Part shown: positions 12,440 through 22,819 of the stretch, piece after piece
Layout of the letters: the number at the start of each line of letters is the position of its first letter
Position numbering within the stretch: the first letter of the stretch is position 1
Source of the DNA: Perkinsus olseni
Taxonomy: Eukaryota > Perkinsozoa > Perkinsida
NCBI GenBank assembly: GCA_013115125.1
Contig: JABANN010000034.1
Span: 50,028-114,027 of the forward strand
Length of the DNA: 64,000 nt
Direction: 5' to 3'
Position numbers and translations under genes: made by a program
The notes under the pieces: model-generated
The model's input: only the letters and a program-made list of their open reading frames with translations
What the model was told of the DNA's origin: nothing
Databases searched by the model: none

Positions 12440-13351
12440 ATGATGTCAATTTGCCTCTCCGCCATCCTCCTGTCTTCAGCTGCTGCAACTACCCCTGAGG
12501 TTGTTGACATCCTCGGCATCTCCTTCCCCATACCCAAGATAGGCGACTATGAGTGCCAGAAGGTTCAACTGAATGGAAGCTACGAGTACAAAACCATCTC
12601 TCGTCCAGAAGGAGATCGTCACTTTTTCGTCTACACCCCGGCGGTGACACAAGTGCGTGCTCTGGTCTTGAACCTCCACCATCTCAGCGGAGATTGTCGA
12701 CTGTTCAGGAAGCAAAGCTGCATCGTTAATGCCGCGGACAAGAATGGGTGGCTGGTTGTTACGCCATGCGGCCTCCCAGGGCTGCTAGGGCTCAACTCGT
12801 GGAACGCTGGCTCCTGCTGCCAAACTGATAAGACGATCGATGACTACGGCTTCATGAAGGACATTATTGCTCTTCTCCTTCCAACGAACCACATTCCAGT
12901 CTACGCTGTTGGGTACAGCAACGGTGCTATGCTCGCCGAAGGTCTGCTATGTAGAAACATTGTTACGAGGGCCGTCTCAGTGAGCGGTGTGATAACCGGT
13001 GGGAAAGAAGGGCTCAAGGCTTGTAGGTCGTCGTTTCGAATGTCGGCCGAGGCACGGTTGGGTCATGTCCATGGTCTGTTGGATCCATTTGTTCCCTATT
13101 ATTTCGGCCCTACATCACTTATCTTCGACTTCCCTTCCGTACCGAATGACATGAACACATGGGCCGTCAAGTTCAACTGTGATGGTACGACCAAGACATC
13201 CCGCGGTTTAATCTTCGACTTCACCGAATGGCGAAACTGTCAGAACGGTTCCGAGGTAAAGTTGGTGCGGAACAATATTGGCAGTCACTTCTGGTGGGAA
13301 GTGGATGATTTCAGCACTTCTTCATTCGCTATCAATATGCTAGAGAACTGA
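12440..13351 (+). CDS. Secreted alpha/beta hydrolase, PHB depolymerase/feruloyl esterase-like
   Basis: A predicted secreted serine esterase of the LpqC/poly(3-hydroxybutyrate) depolymerase type, 303 residues and intronless. The ATG pair at 12440/12443 opens a clear signal peptide (MMSICLSAILLSSAAA). The frame is open further upstream, but only from a non-ATG codon. The catalytic triad is visible: nucleophile Ser160 in VGYSNGA, Asp215 in HGLLDPFVPY and His283 in IGSHFWW. An oxyanion region LNLHHLSGD and many Cys residues fit an extracellular enzyme. Substrate is unknown; acetyl-xylan, feruloyl and PHB esterases share this fold. The gene is intronless while its neighbours have 6-27 exons, which suggests gain by transfer or retroposition. 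Confidence 0.85.
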   Translation: MMSICLSAILLSSAAATTPEVVDILGISFPIPKIGDYECQKVQLNGSYEYKTISRPEGDRHFFVYTPAVTQVRALVLNLHHLSGDCRLFRKQSCIVNAADKNGWLVVTPCGLPGLLGLNSWNAGSCCQTDKTIDDYGFMKDIIALLLPTNHIPVYAVGYSNGAMLAEGLLCRNIVTRAVSVSGVITGGKEGLKACRSSFRMSAEARLGHVHGLLDPFVPYYFGPTSLIFDFPSVPNDMNTWAVKFNCDGTTKTSRGLIFDFTEWRNCQNGSEVKLVRNNIGSHFWWEVDDFSTSSFAINMLEN

Positions 13352-13565
13352 ATACATCATTCGAGTCTCTATAACTCGGAGAAAGCACCAACGACAGTCT
13401 CCTCGGAGCCATTATGATTATCGGTACATTTTTTCGATCACAATACAAAGGCGATCTCAGATGAATCTGCTTGCGGCGATCAGTCGGTTCGGAAACCGGT
13501 TTGATCGGACGTGCCTGTCTTGTGACTTCCAGCAGTCGGTTAAGGACTTCCATGTAGAATTTTTT

Positions 13566-13795
13566 ACATCCCAACACACCTTGGACTGTGTTCGGGATTT
13601 ATTTTCATAGTTTTGCTCGTGACATCATTTATCAGTTGGGGTGCCCGGATTGAGGTGCTTAACGCTATCAGCCGGGAGATGGATGATGTTCTTTACGTAG
13701 CACCGATGGTGAGGTGTTGAGTATGATTCAATCGTGGGCATATACACCCGTTTGGCCGGCTATGTCTACTCCTGGCGAGTGTTTTGCTCGCCGGA
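13566..13795 (+). repeat. Dispersed repeat, copy 1
   Basis: About 225 bp that recur, diverged, at 16012-16237. Shared blocks include CTGTGTTCGGGATT, GGTGAGGTGTTGAGTATGA, TCAATCGTGGGC and CGTTTGGCCGGC in the same order. In one + frame both copies read similarly around QSWAYT.VWPA, so this may be decayed coding or element-derived sequence. Confidence 0.8.
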
Positions 13796-15059
13796 ACCCT
13801 ATTCGTACACTGGCCCTACGTGACTTCAATTTCGATTCTATAGGCCTTCAATACCACGAGGCAGAACTTGAGATGATTGGGACCTTCAAAAATCGTGGCC
13901 GGTCCTCGAGACATTCATTTTCGCGGCTCTAGAAAACCAAACTTCGCGAATAGGATATCCCGCTCCGTTGTCCACAGCACATTCGCCGCACTTCATCATA
14001 AACACGGAGAGATCACGAATACGCGAAACACAGTTCACGTGATAATAAGGGCGCCGACTTCAAAAGGGCCCACCCATCATAAATTCGCCTACCTTTCAAG
14101 GCACCTCACAGCGTCGACATAACCTCTGCCAACAGATTTTCGCTTAACTCGTTCGCCCCTGAAATTAATGAGGGGTGGGCCTTTTTAAAGTCGACACCCT
14201 GTATCATGGCTGCATAGACACTTGGATTCGGATCTCGGATCGTGATGTACACGTCTACTAAACTGATACCGGCAAAGCAGGCAGAGGGTGAGGTGCCGGT
14301 GCGGCTGATGTCCGTTGGGTAGCTGATAGCTACCTGACAGAGCAAGTGCCTAATCGCTCCCAGCTGGACAAGAGTCGTTCAAACTCGATGTGTGGTTGGA
14401 TCACAAAAGTCGAAAGGTGAGGCAGTGACTACTTGATAGTATCATTGAGATCAGTTAACCCAGGTGACAGCGAGGTCCGAGAGGCGATATCCGGCAAGCC
14501 CGATACTTAAAGAACGATCAAACGCTTGATATCGAGCGAGGATAACCCTAATTGCTTTGCGATACTCGCTGTGCGATAGCCCGGCCGCCTACGTCTGGAG
14601 TCAAGACTCTTGACTCAAGAGTCATACTAGAGGCCAGAGGAATGACTCATCATGCTTTGTCTCCTCTCTAAGAGGTTCAGCGTAACTTCCTCTGCGCATA
14701 CTTCCCGACAAATGATTACCGATCTGAACCACATATCCTGATGCAGCCGTGTGGCGTACACCCTCCCTCTAACGCTTTGCTGAAGATTCGTCAAGGCGGG
14801 AGTTACGAACCCGGTGGTCTCCCCCTAAGTAGCCTCAATACCGAAATCTTAGATACAGTCCGTACGGGGTTCCCGACGCAGTGGGTGTGTCGGGCCGCTC
14901 AAGAGACATCGCGCATCCAGCTTCTCCGTGGACTCTTCGGTGATAGAGATCGTGCCTAAGGTGCTACGACCCCGTCTCACGCGCAGGCACTGCGAGCCTG
15001 GAATATTCTCCCATAAACATGCATCCGCACGATTGGATCCCTCAACCGCGAAACCCGGA

Positions 15060-15200
15060 AGGTGGTACCCGAAGGTGCTTCTCTGTACTCTTCAGTGAGA
15101 TTACTCGAAAGGGATGCACAGGGCGGTGCGAAGAGGCCCGGCGAGGCTAGGGTAACGGAGACAAGGGCAGCAGCATGCACCCACAAGCGAGCAAGAGTTA
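15060..15200 (-). pseudogene. Truncated copy of the 5' end of the tandem cathepsin gene
   Basis: About 140 bp closely match the first exon of the cathepsin gene (20012-20158), same strand. Both read WVHAAAL..VTLASPGLFAPP for the signal peptide, followed by a CASLSSNLTE.YREA pro-segment. Where the functional copy has ATG at 20158, this copy has lost the start codon, and no catalytic exons follow. It is best read as a duplicated and decayed fragment. Confidence 0.75.
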
Positions 15201-16011
15201 TGCAATCGGTTCACTAATTGAGTCGGATTATTTTGAGAAGAAATAACTGAACAGAGGGAGAACCCCTGAATAGAAGGTGTTTTCTGCTAGCACCTTCGCG
15301 AACACTGTCCGAAATTCTTCGCTGGTTTGGGAATCTCGTTCAGTAAGCTGTGGTGGCCTCTTGTAAGTTTTGGAAAGCACGTGTGCTTGGAGGTACAGTT
15401 CGAGCCGGAGTCGTTACCTCACCTTGCTCGTCCCCTATTTTGTGTTTGGCACACAACTCTGTCGGTCTCAGCTAGCGGCAGGTGTCAGACCATTGCAGGA
15501 CTCTTGTGCGCGCCCTGGCCATTAGTTCCACACATGCTGTGACGCTCAGACCAGTCACTGTGGCGAGTGTGCCCAACACACCGATTTTTTTTCTTTCTTT
15601 CTCTTTCTTTGTACGGGGCAGGTTCAGCGGCCGATTCATTGTTGTATATCGGCAGAGTGCCCCGTCGTGCTTGGTCGGCGGTTGTATATGGATATTGCTG
15701 TATATCTGCTCAATCGAGCCGCTGATTCAAAATGATAGCCCAATCCTGTGGTGTCTTGTGTTCGAGTCGAGGTTTGGCACGCGAAGGCAATGAACTGTAA
15801 CTTGAGTCAAGTACCGCAAGGCTATCTACCTCTAGCCCTACCACCGGTTCGCCTCACCGAGCATAACGACAAGGTTTTCTCATCCCCGCAAGGTGTCTCG
15901 CCGTAATCTCTTGTGCACTATAGTGACAACATAGTGACGCCTATACTGTACGCTATCTTACAGCTACAGCCTGGTTCAATACTACTAGCCTGGTCTCGAT
16001 TATTTTCACCC

Positions 16012-16237
16012 TAACACGGCTTGGGCTGTGTTCGGGATTCATTCTCATCATTCCACTAGTGTCAGATCATTCCATCATTCAGTGTGCGCTGATTTAGCGC
16101 TCAACGCAGGTGATGCCGGCAGATGGATAATGTTGATCACGTTGTTCGGTGGTGAGGTGTTGAGTATGAGTCAATCGTGGGCTTATACCAGCGTTTGGCC
16201 GGCAATATTTACTCCAGGCGAGGGGTATGTTCGCCGA
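16012..16237 (+). repeat. Dispersed repeat, copy 2
   Basis: Second copy of the repeat at 13566-13795, same orientation, about 2.4 kb away. Identity is strongest over its last 100 bp. It ends about 400 bp before the 3' end of the cathepsin gene. Confidence 0.8.
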
Positions 16238-16644
16238 CACTGTCGAAATGATAATAGACTGCGGTGAGTGTGAACCCTATCATCACCACCCTCTTCATAG
16301 ACTGAAATAACTCAACTCTGATGATCGATTCGAGAATCCGCAGACGCTATTTCTAGGCAGTAGTGCATGGTACTGAGTCACACAACATCTCTACAATATG
16401 CAGACAATCACTCTACTGGCAGTACTATGACTCTAGTGGACTGATACGGAGATCGTCTTAGAGGAGATCCCGTCTGACGACGACATGTGATCATCCGCAC
16501 GCATCAGCGGAGATGACACAATCGACGAAATCAAAAATTCAAACAGTTAGCAACAAAAAGGTAAGTTCAATCGACGATAGCGACAATAATATGTTCAGAA
16601 TTGCCCTGTGCGGGCTGACCAGTGCGAAGTAGAGGAATAGACGG

Positions 16645-19600
16645 TTATACACTTATAACTGATTCATCCAGGCTTTCAGGAACGGGATGGTAATCAGGTG
16701 CATTCTTCAAGTAGTCATCCTCGAAGTATGTAGCGGCTGTCCATCCTGTGGAGGCATCTGAGCATGATGACAACTGCTAACAGACGTTGGTCATCAACGA
16801 CTCACCTCCGATGGTGAAGGGGGCATTCGGAACCACCTTGCCAGCGGCGTTGCTGTTTGGTTCAACCCAACTGAATTACGGTCAAGAAAGTCCTTCATAG
16901 ACATTTGATATGGCCCATTCCCACCTGCAGTCGGAATCAATGTCCAGATTTCCAAACTTGATCCTCATGTAGCCGTTCTCGCCCCAAAAGGTTCCCCAGG
17001 AATTCCGCATAATCCAATATCTTGCAGAGAGACTGTGACCGGAACGGCGGATATCCTTACTCCTACTCGTCGTTCGTTCCCTCCTCTCGACCCCACCCGA
17101 CGAGACCAACTTCGTGGTTGATCTTCGGCTGCGGCTTATTCTGATAGAATATACCGCCAGTGTAGCTGAGACGACAAACGCGATGGGAACGGAGGCGAAA
17201 AGGACCCAGATGAGCGACGGGCTCACTCATCCATCTGTTTCGTAGCATCCACACCACAACTAACCGGGCCTCTCTTCCAGATCTCCCGCTTGATCTGATC
17301 AGTGCCATTCAGCAGCCTCGCGTAGTCTCTGGCGAACCTGAAATTATCCCTCCACCGCAGATGATCCATGGCCGAGCTACCAAGTGCGGTAATGTTTGGT
17401 CGGACGGCAATTGCCACCCTCAGCGCACTCCAGGCATCTAGCCTCAGCCGGACACCATTCGCTGAAGTCTTTGTAATTCTTGGCAGCATAATTATGACAA
17501 GTATCATGCACCTAGCACACCAGCTGAAACTCCGAAAAGAGCGGGAGGCTGCGCGTCTTACGGCTCCAAAGCCGAAGAAGAAATCGTACACGCCGATTTT
17601 CTCGCCACCGTAGCAATCTCCACCGCCCCGGCAGTTGATAACCTGAGCGCCAAAGCCTACGACTGGGCTACACTCCCGAGCCTACTTGCTGCGGTGAGAT
17701 CGCCTTGTTCGGCCAATGGGCCGCCGAACTGATGGATAGACGATCGGCAAAGGAAGAGGTGACTGAATTGACCGTTGAGGGTCGGAATGCGGCTAACCCA
17801 GAACTACCCGCGAACGCCCAGCAGCCGCCGCAGTACTCTGGATTGTGCTGGTTACGGGTGAAAGTGAGGTAGTTCTTGCCATTAACATTACGCCAGTCCC
17901 ATGACTCTGCAGATTGACGACAGGTTAGATCGCGAGCGAGGCCAGCGTTGCTCACCTGGAAGCTTTTCGCCATCATTTGGGACCTGCTTACCGGCGACTC
18001 GGGGCGCCTGCAAGATATTAACTATACAACGCTGGTTGCAAGAGGGACCGTTGGCTTACGCAGAGGTAGCACTTCTTATTATCCGTAGAACGAATGTCGT
18101 AGGTCTGAGGTTATGGTCTTGTGCAACTATAAAGCGACCGGCGGTATCACCTTGTAGTATCCGGAACCACATTGACAGGTTGGGTCTATGCTACAGACCA
18201 TCGAGTAGGTCGAACCTGATAAGTGTGATGGTGCCATCAATGAATTCAAGACGGAGCTTGCCGACATCTGTTCTCCACAGTCGGGATCTTGTAACCTCCA
18301 GCTCGATTGGAGCTGCGGGCATAGTAATCCTGAGAGGGGCGAAGAGGTCAGGTCCAGCTTGAAGGACAAACTCGTAGCCCTTACATCTCCGAAGGTTTGG
18401 TCACGAATCATGTCCTGCGGCTTCGGATTCGCCACCACTTGCTGTTCCTGAGCCTTCTCGACCAACGGCAGGGGCTTGCCCTGACAAAAGTCGATTCATA
18501 CCGATACCGTAGTAACGCGGAATGCCGTACATGCCTTCCCGCACGACGAGCAATAACAGACCCGTCCTCCAGAATTTCTTCTACCAAATAGCGCTCATTC
18601 TCACCCTAACACGACGAGGTGAGGGAGCGGCAATCACATGTGCTACACTCACGGTGTTAACCGATTCCAGATACTGCCGGCGTCCTGACGGCTTTGAGGT
18701 GGGTGGCACATACCTGAGTAAAACGGCCTGTGGAGGGCCCTCGAGACGCGGCCCCCCTCTCACTTCATATTGGGGTACAGTGTCCAGTCCTTCCAGGCAT
18801 CAGGACTGTTGAAGGAAGGATCAATGAACGGACGAACGGCGGGCACTCACTTCACCGTGGCCCAGACACATCCACTGTTCTCGATTAGACCAGTCGAAGC
18901 GCGGCGCAACTTAGCCCAGCCGTGATCGCCCCATTCGGACCCTACAAAGCGTCGCGGTCCTCCAAGCTTCATGATACAGTAGCTAATTTACCATAAGAGA
19001 ACCGGGCCACCCAGTACGGTTTACCTAAACGGGTCGTGCGCTTCCACTACGAAAACCCGAGGCCTACCATCAGCCTCCTCGCCCCAACCAGCGATCTCCA
19101 CCGCGTGGTTGACTCCGGCGTGGTCAGGCAAATAATCAAAGTCCCAGATTTGACCGGGTTGGTAACTGCTGGCGAGCCGAGTAGGGACCAGTGTTGGGAG
19201 TTGCGCTCACTTGGCACGGAATGTTTCATCAGCATGCATATGGCAGACCACTGGGCCTCGGCTCATCACTTCCGATTGGATATTTGCTTCTCCCTTGAGG
19301 AGGCCGTACCTGCGCCAACAGTCACTGCCCGACCGATGGATCTCCGCGGTCTCACTGATCGATGTAATAAGTAGAGTAGGTCTTGGGTATACCACAGGAG
19401 CCATCAGCGTCACAGTTCACGCACCTGTTGTACGAGAATCATAGCGCATGAAGGAAAAGCGATACACACAGGGTAGTTCCCCGGCAAACCTCTCCAGAGT
19501 CCCTGCCCCTCCCCAGATAAGGCGAGCAGGTTTCATCAGTGATGCCGTGGTCTTTGATCTGAAACCCGAAACCGCTAAGCATGACTGACACGAGACAGAC

Positions 19601-20158
19601 CATTACATAGCGGACGGCGTCAAGTACACGACCACCGCGGCAGCCGTTACCAGCTTGGTAGGCGCAGGTCAGGAGAGGCTGGGCTGCTAGGTTAACCTGG
19701 AGCACCGGTAGAGAGCTCGAGGCTGGTCAGACACTGACCTCAGGGAATGCAGCCTTCCGCTGGATACGGATTCTGTCAGAAAGTGTGTGGGCCAATGCGA
19801 ACGCCCAGCATGCAGCACACGACCTAACAGGAGACACCACTCCGAAACAACAGCGCCAGTAACCTAGCCCGACCCGGGGTTGGAGTGGCTTCTGTCGGTC
19901 GTGACCATGTTTTCTCCGTCAATATCACGCCAGTCGAAGTGAGCTGGTATGGCCGAGGCCTGGGAGGAGCCCTGGGAAATGTGACTGGCCCGGTAGTATC
20001 GACGACCTCACCGGTAGTATCCGAGGAGCTTCTCTGTAGTCTTCGGTGAGATTACTCGAAAGGGATGCACAGGGCGGTGCGAAGAGGCCCGGCGAGGCTA
20101 GGGTAACGGTGATAAGGGCGGCAGCATGCACCCACGAGCGAAGAAAGGTTGTAATCAT
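16645..20158 (-). CDS. Tandem double-domain cathepsin X/Z-like protein (756 aa)
   Basis: Papain-family (C1A) protein with two cathepsin X/Z-like domains. Twenty-seven exons run in phase from the ATG at 20158 to the stop at 16645. Boundaries: 20012-20158, 19874-19971, 19739-19823, 19607-19696, 19470-19558, 19356-19424, 19211-19309, 19068-19165, 18992-19024, 18851-18941, 18764-18805, 18653-18713, 18531-18605, 18385-18480, 18266-18329, 18151-18215, 18060-18104, 17956-18007, 17808-17906, 17686-17762, 17562-17642, 17381-17511, 17227-17337, 17067-17165, 16925-17020, 16806-16870 and 16645-16757. A signal peptide covers residues 1-31. Domain 1 has Cys87 (CAACWAF) and His246 (NHAVEIAGWG), but Phe267 where the catalytic Asn belongs (RFSYG). 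A Cys-rich linker lies at about 310-465. Domain 2 is complete: Gln486, the X/Z mini-loop as HNP, Cys495 (CGGCWAF), His650 and Asn672 (RNSWG). The alternative is two genes, but no stop or ATG separates the halves. Confidence 0.8.
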
Positions 20159-20570
20159 CGGTTTGCAAGTCGAGGCGGGTGATGATGACACGGAATAACT
20201 GGGGAAAGGGCAAACCCGTATGTGATGACAACTGAGCGCGACAATCCAGTGGTTGTGAATAACATGCACAGAGAGAACAGTGGCAGTGTGAACTGTAGCT
20301 GTTATTACTGAGACGTACCAAATACAGCAGCTATCTGACCAGTAGGGATACATGTAGAGGAAGAGATCCGAGAAGCGAACAGTGTGTCAGGGGATACTTA
20401 GGGCGAGACTCTGACATCCACTCGGCTTGCTCAATATACCGCATTGAACCGCTCAACAACGCCGAATGAAAGCGCCTTCACAAACTGTCATTCTTGCGTT
20501 GAGGAATAGTAAGAGTCATCAAGTGAGCAAGAATCCACACTGCTCCCATGTCTTGGCACAAACATCGGCT

Positions 20571-21158
20571 GTCACTAAATTCTGTGTCCTAATCACTAAA
20601 TTTAGCGCGCGCCCAATTGATCGATATCTGCGCGCTTTCCTACTGCTGTCGCCTCTTCCGGACTCCGGAGTCCGGAGCCCGTTAAAGTGCCCTTGGGTAA
20701 CCCTTTGGGTTTATGGTTGCCTTGGGTAACCAGAAACGGTTTCTGATTGCCTTGGGCAACCCTTCGGGTTACTGGTTGCGCGCGCCCAACTGATCGATAT
20801 CTGCGCGCTTTCCCACTGCTGCCGATTCCTTCGGACTCCGGAGCCGATCACATTGCCCCTTCCGGTTTCTGGTTGCCTTGGGTGAGCCCTCGGGTTTCTG
20901 GCTGCCTCGGGTAACCCTTCCGGTTTCGGGTTGCCTTGGGTAACCCTTCGGGTTTCTGGTGGCAATTCTTTTGTTTTTCTGCTGAGAGCCACCTTCATCA
21001 CCATGCCGAGAGCGTAACGTGTTCGCTGGGTGCATACGATGGGCCATGTGCGCTATGAGCACAGCAAAACGCAACACGTGCCTGGGGAACGCGGCGCGCA
21101 GATATCGATCAGTTGGGCGCGCGCTACTTTTAGTGATTAGGACACAGAATTTAGTGAC
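20571..21158. mobile_element. MITE-like element with about 65-bp terminal inverted repeats
   Basis: The left end (20571-20636, starting GTCACTAAATTCTGTGTCC) is inverted almost perfectly at 21093-21158. Inside are several head-to-tail copies of a GGTTGCCTTGGGTAACCC-type unit with TTCGGGTTTCTGG (about 20690-20960), plus a further internal copy of the GCGCGCCCAACTGATCGATA segment at about 20778. There is no transposase frame, so it would be non-autonomous. I could not identify a convincing target-site duplication. It lies upstream of the cathepsin start and downstream of the dehydrogenase stop. Confidence 0.8.
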
Positions 21159-21252
21159 ACTCGGTGGACGTGCCCCATGTCTTCACTAGAGATGACAATA
21201 ACGCAACCCCTTTGGTTGATTGGACTGTACACAGTAGTAACAGAAACATAAT

Positions 21253-22580
21253 TCAGTCAGTAGCATTGATCGCGGTAGGGTCTCCGTACATCTGGTTGCG
21301 GGGCTCTATGAGAATCTCGTTCACACCAACATGAGGGGGTGCGGTGAGGGCGAAAACTCCGGCCTGAGAGCAGCAGCAGCAACAGCCGCGATGGCACAGG
21401 AGAGTGACAGGGGTTCTTACATCAACTATATCAGACACGTCGAGGACGGCGTTGCGGTCGCCGCCACCGTCGATAGTCTTACCTATAGTCACACCGATGG
21501 TGTTGGCCGCGTCGGTATCTGTGTTGTTAACAACCTAAAAAGGGGGGGATTGAACAACAAGCTTGCTGATGGTGCTGAGCCTACTAGATCCGTTCCGACA
21601 TCGCCGGGCTGCAACTCTGTCACGCGGATGCCGGTACCGACGGTCTCCCCTCTTAGCGACTTTGAAAAAACGTGTACGAAGGCCTTCGATGCGTTGTACC
21701 TGTTATTGATGCTCACAGCTGAAGAGTCCAGACGATACACGGCTTACACTGAGAGAGCTGGGAAGATCGTCGTGGCTGCATCGCTGGAGATGTTGATGAT
21801 ATGGCCGACCTTTCGCTCGAGCATGCTCGGCAACACAGCTCCTGATGTGTACACCTGACAGGCCGGTAAAAAAGGGAGGACAGAGAGACGCTCCTACCAC
21901 TCCCTTGCAGTTGATGTCAATCGTGCGCTCCCACTCATCCCAGTGTTGGCTTCGGTGGAGGGTGAAGTACATGACCCCGGCGCAGTTCACGACGATGTCA
22001 ACCTAACAGCGGTAAGCCGGCTTGTAAACCAGCAAGGAGATCCTTGGACTCTGGCTCACCGGTCCGAGCTCGGCTTCCACGCTCGTAAACAGGGACTTCA
22101 CAGAATCCTGCGAACTCACGTCAGTTGCCACCGCCATCGCAGTGAGCCCCTTTTGCTTCAACTCGTCGACTATGTTGTTGAGCCTAAAATGAGAGGAGGA
22201 TGGTCATTGAAACGGGCAAAAAGCCGGCCGGTCAGTCTGATGGACCCGCACCACGCACGGGAGCTCTCATGCCAAGCCTCGCAAGTTCGCGTAGATGACA
22301 GTGGCATCCGAGGGCGTACACCCGAAATGGCTCATTGCGAGCAGTTAAACGAAGCGCATCCTCAGTGAGCTTACCTGTCCTCTCTCCTGGCAGCCAAGGC
22401 CACCTTACAACCCTCAGCGGCAAGTCGGCGGGCGAAGCCCTCCCCGATACCACTACTGGCTCCCGTCACAACAGCCACTTTGCCGGCCAAAGACGTACGA
22501 GTGTTTGACGCAGACATGGATAGAATGGAACTGAGTTGCTGCAGCGACGGAGCCGCTTTCACATGATGGTCAAACTCCAT
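21253..22580 (-). CDS. Classical short-chain dehydrogenase/reductase (293 aa)
   Basis: NAD(P)-dependent oxidoreductase of the classical SDR superfamily. Seven exons join in phase: 22375-22580, 22060-22183, 21898-22002, 21748-21854, 21585-21699, 21421-21534 and 21253-21363. They give 293 residues. Cofactor motif TGASSGIG is in exon 1, the NCAG motif in VDIVVNCAGVMYF, a catalytic Ser region in HIINISSDAA, and the active-site Tyr/Lys in YNASK. ELQPGDVGTDL follows, and the C-terminus NEILIEPRNQ resembles the NEILIRPT ending of YdfG-type 3-hydroxy acid dehydrogenases. The insertion NNTDTDAANTIG after PGDVGTDL is not typical. Start at 22580 or the second Met at 22517. Intron 1 is about 190 nt; the others are about 45-60 nt. 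Substrate is not deducible. Confidence 0.9.
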
Positions 22581-22819
22581 TGGGGATCGGCACAGTCTCC
22601 AAAGAATCCTTCAACCCTCCCTGCAAATCTTGTAATCCCACACAAATTAACGCCGACAATCCCCTCGGAGGGACCGGGGTGACAAATTGTAGGCGAGAGT
22701 AACCCAACGGTCCGTAGAAAGCAGATGGAAAGGCAAATAACAAACCCCGACTGGCAGTACGCTCAAGTCGGTGACTCTGACACACACCCGATATTCATAA
22801 ACTCTCACCGCTGACAACC

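Larger units (their letters stand above)
13352..16644. other. Gene-poor, repeat-bearing stretch
   Basis: About 3.3 kb with no complete gene I can support. It holds two copies of a dispersed repeat (listed separately), a truncated copy of the cathepsin gene's 5' end, a C/T-rich tract near 15583-15612 and a perfect 9-bp-arm palindrome at 14605-14623 (GACTCTTGACTCAAGAGTC). Short frames at 14106-14345 (-) and 14741-14959 (+) have no recognisable motif and may be decayed coding sequence. Confidence 0.5.

Noticed and set aside
14605-14623. Palindrome GACTCTTGACTCAAGAGTC as a possible regulatory or element end.
   Set aside because: A lone 9-bp-arm palindrome with no gene or partner repeat nearby is too weak to call.
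16882-18465. Treating the second cathepsin domain as an independent single-domain gene.
   Set aside because: No ATG with a signal peptide precedes it, and exons from domain 1 continue in phase through the linker. Kept as the main alternative.
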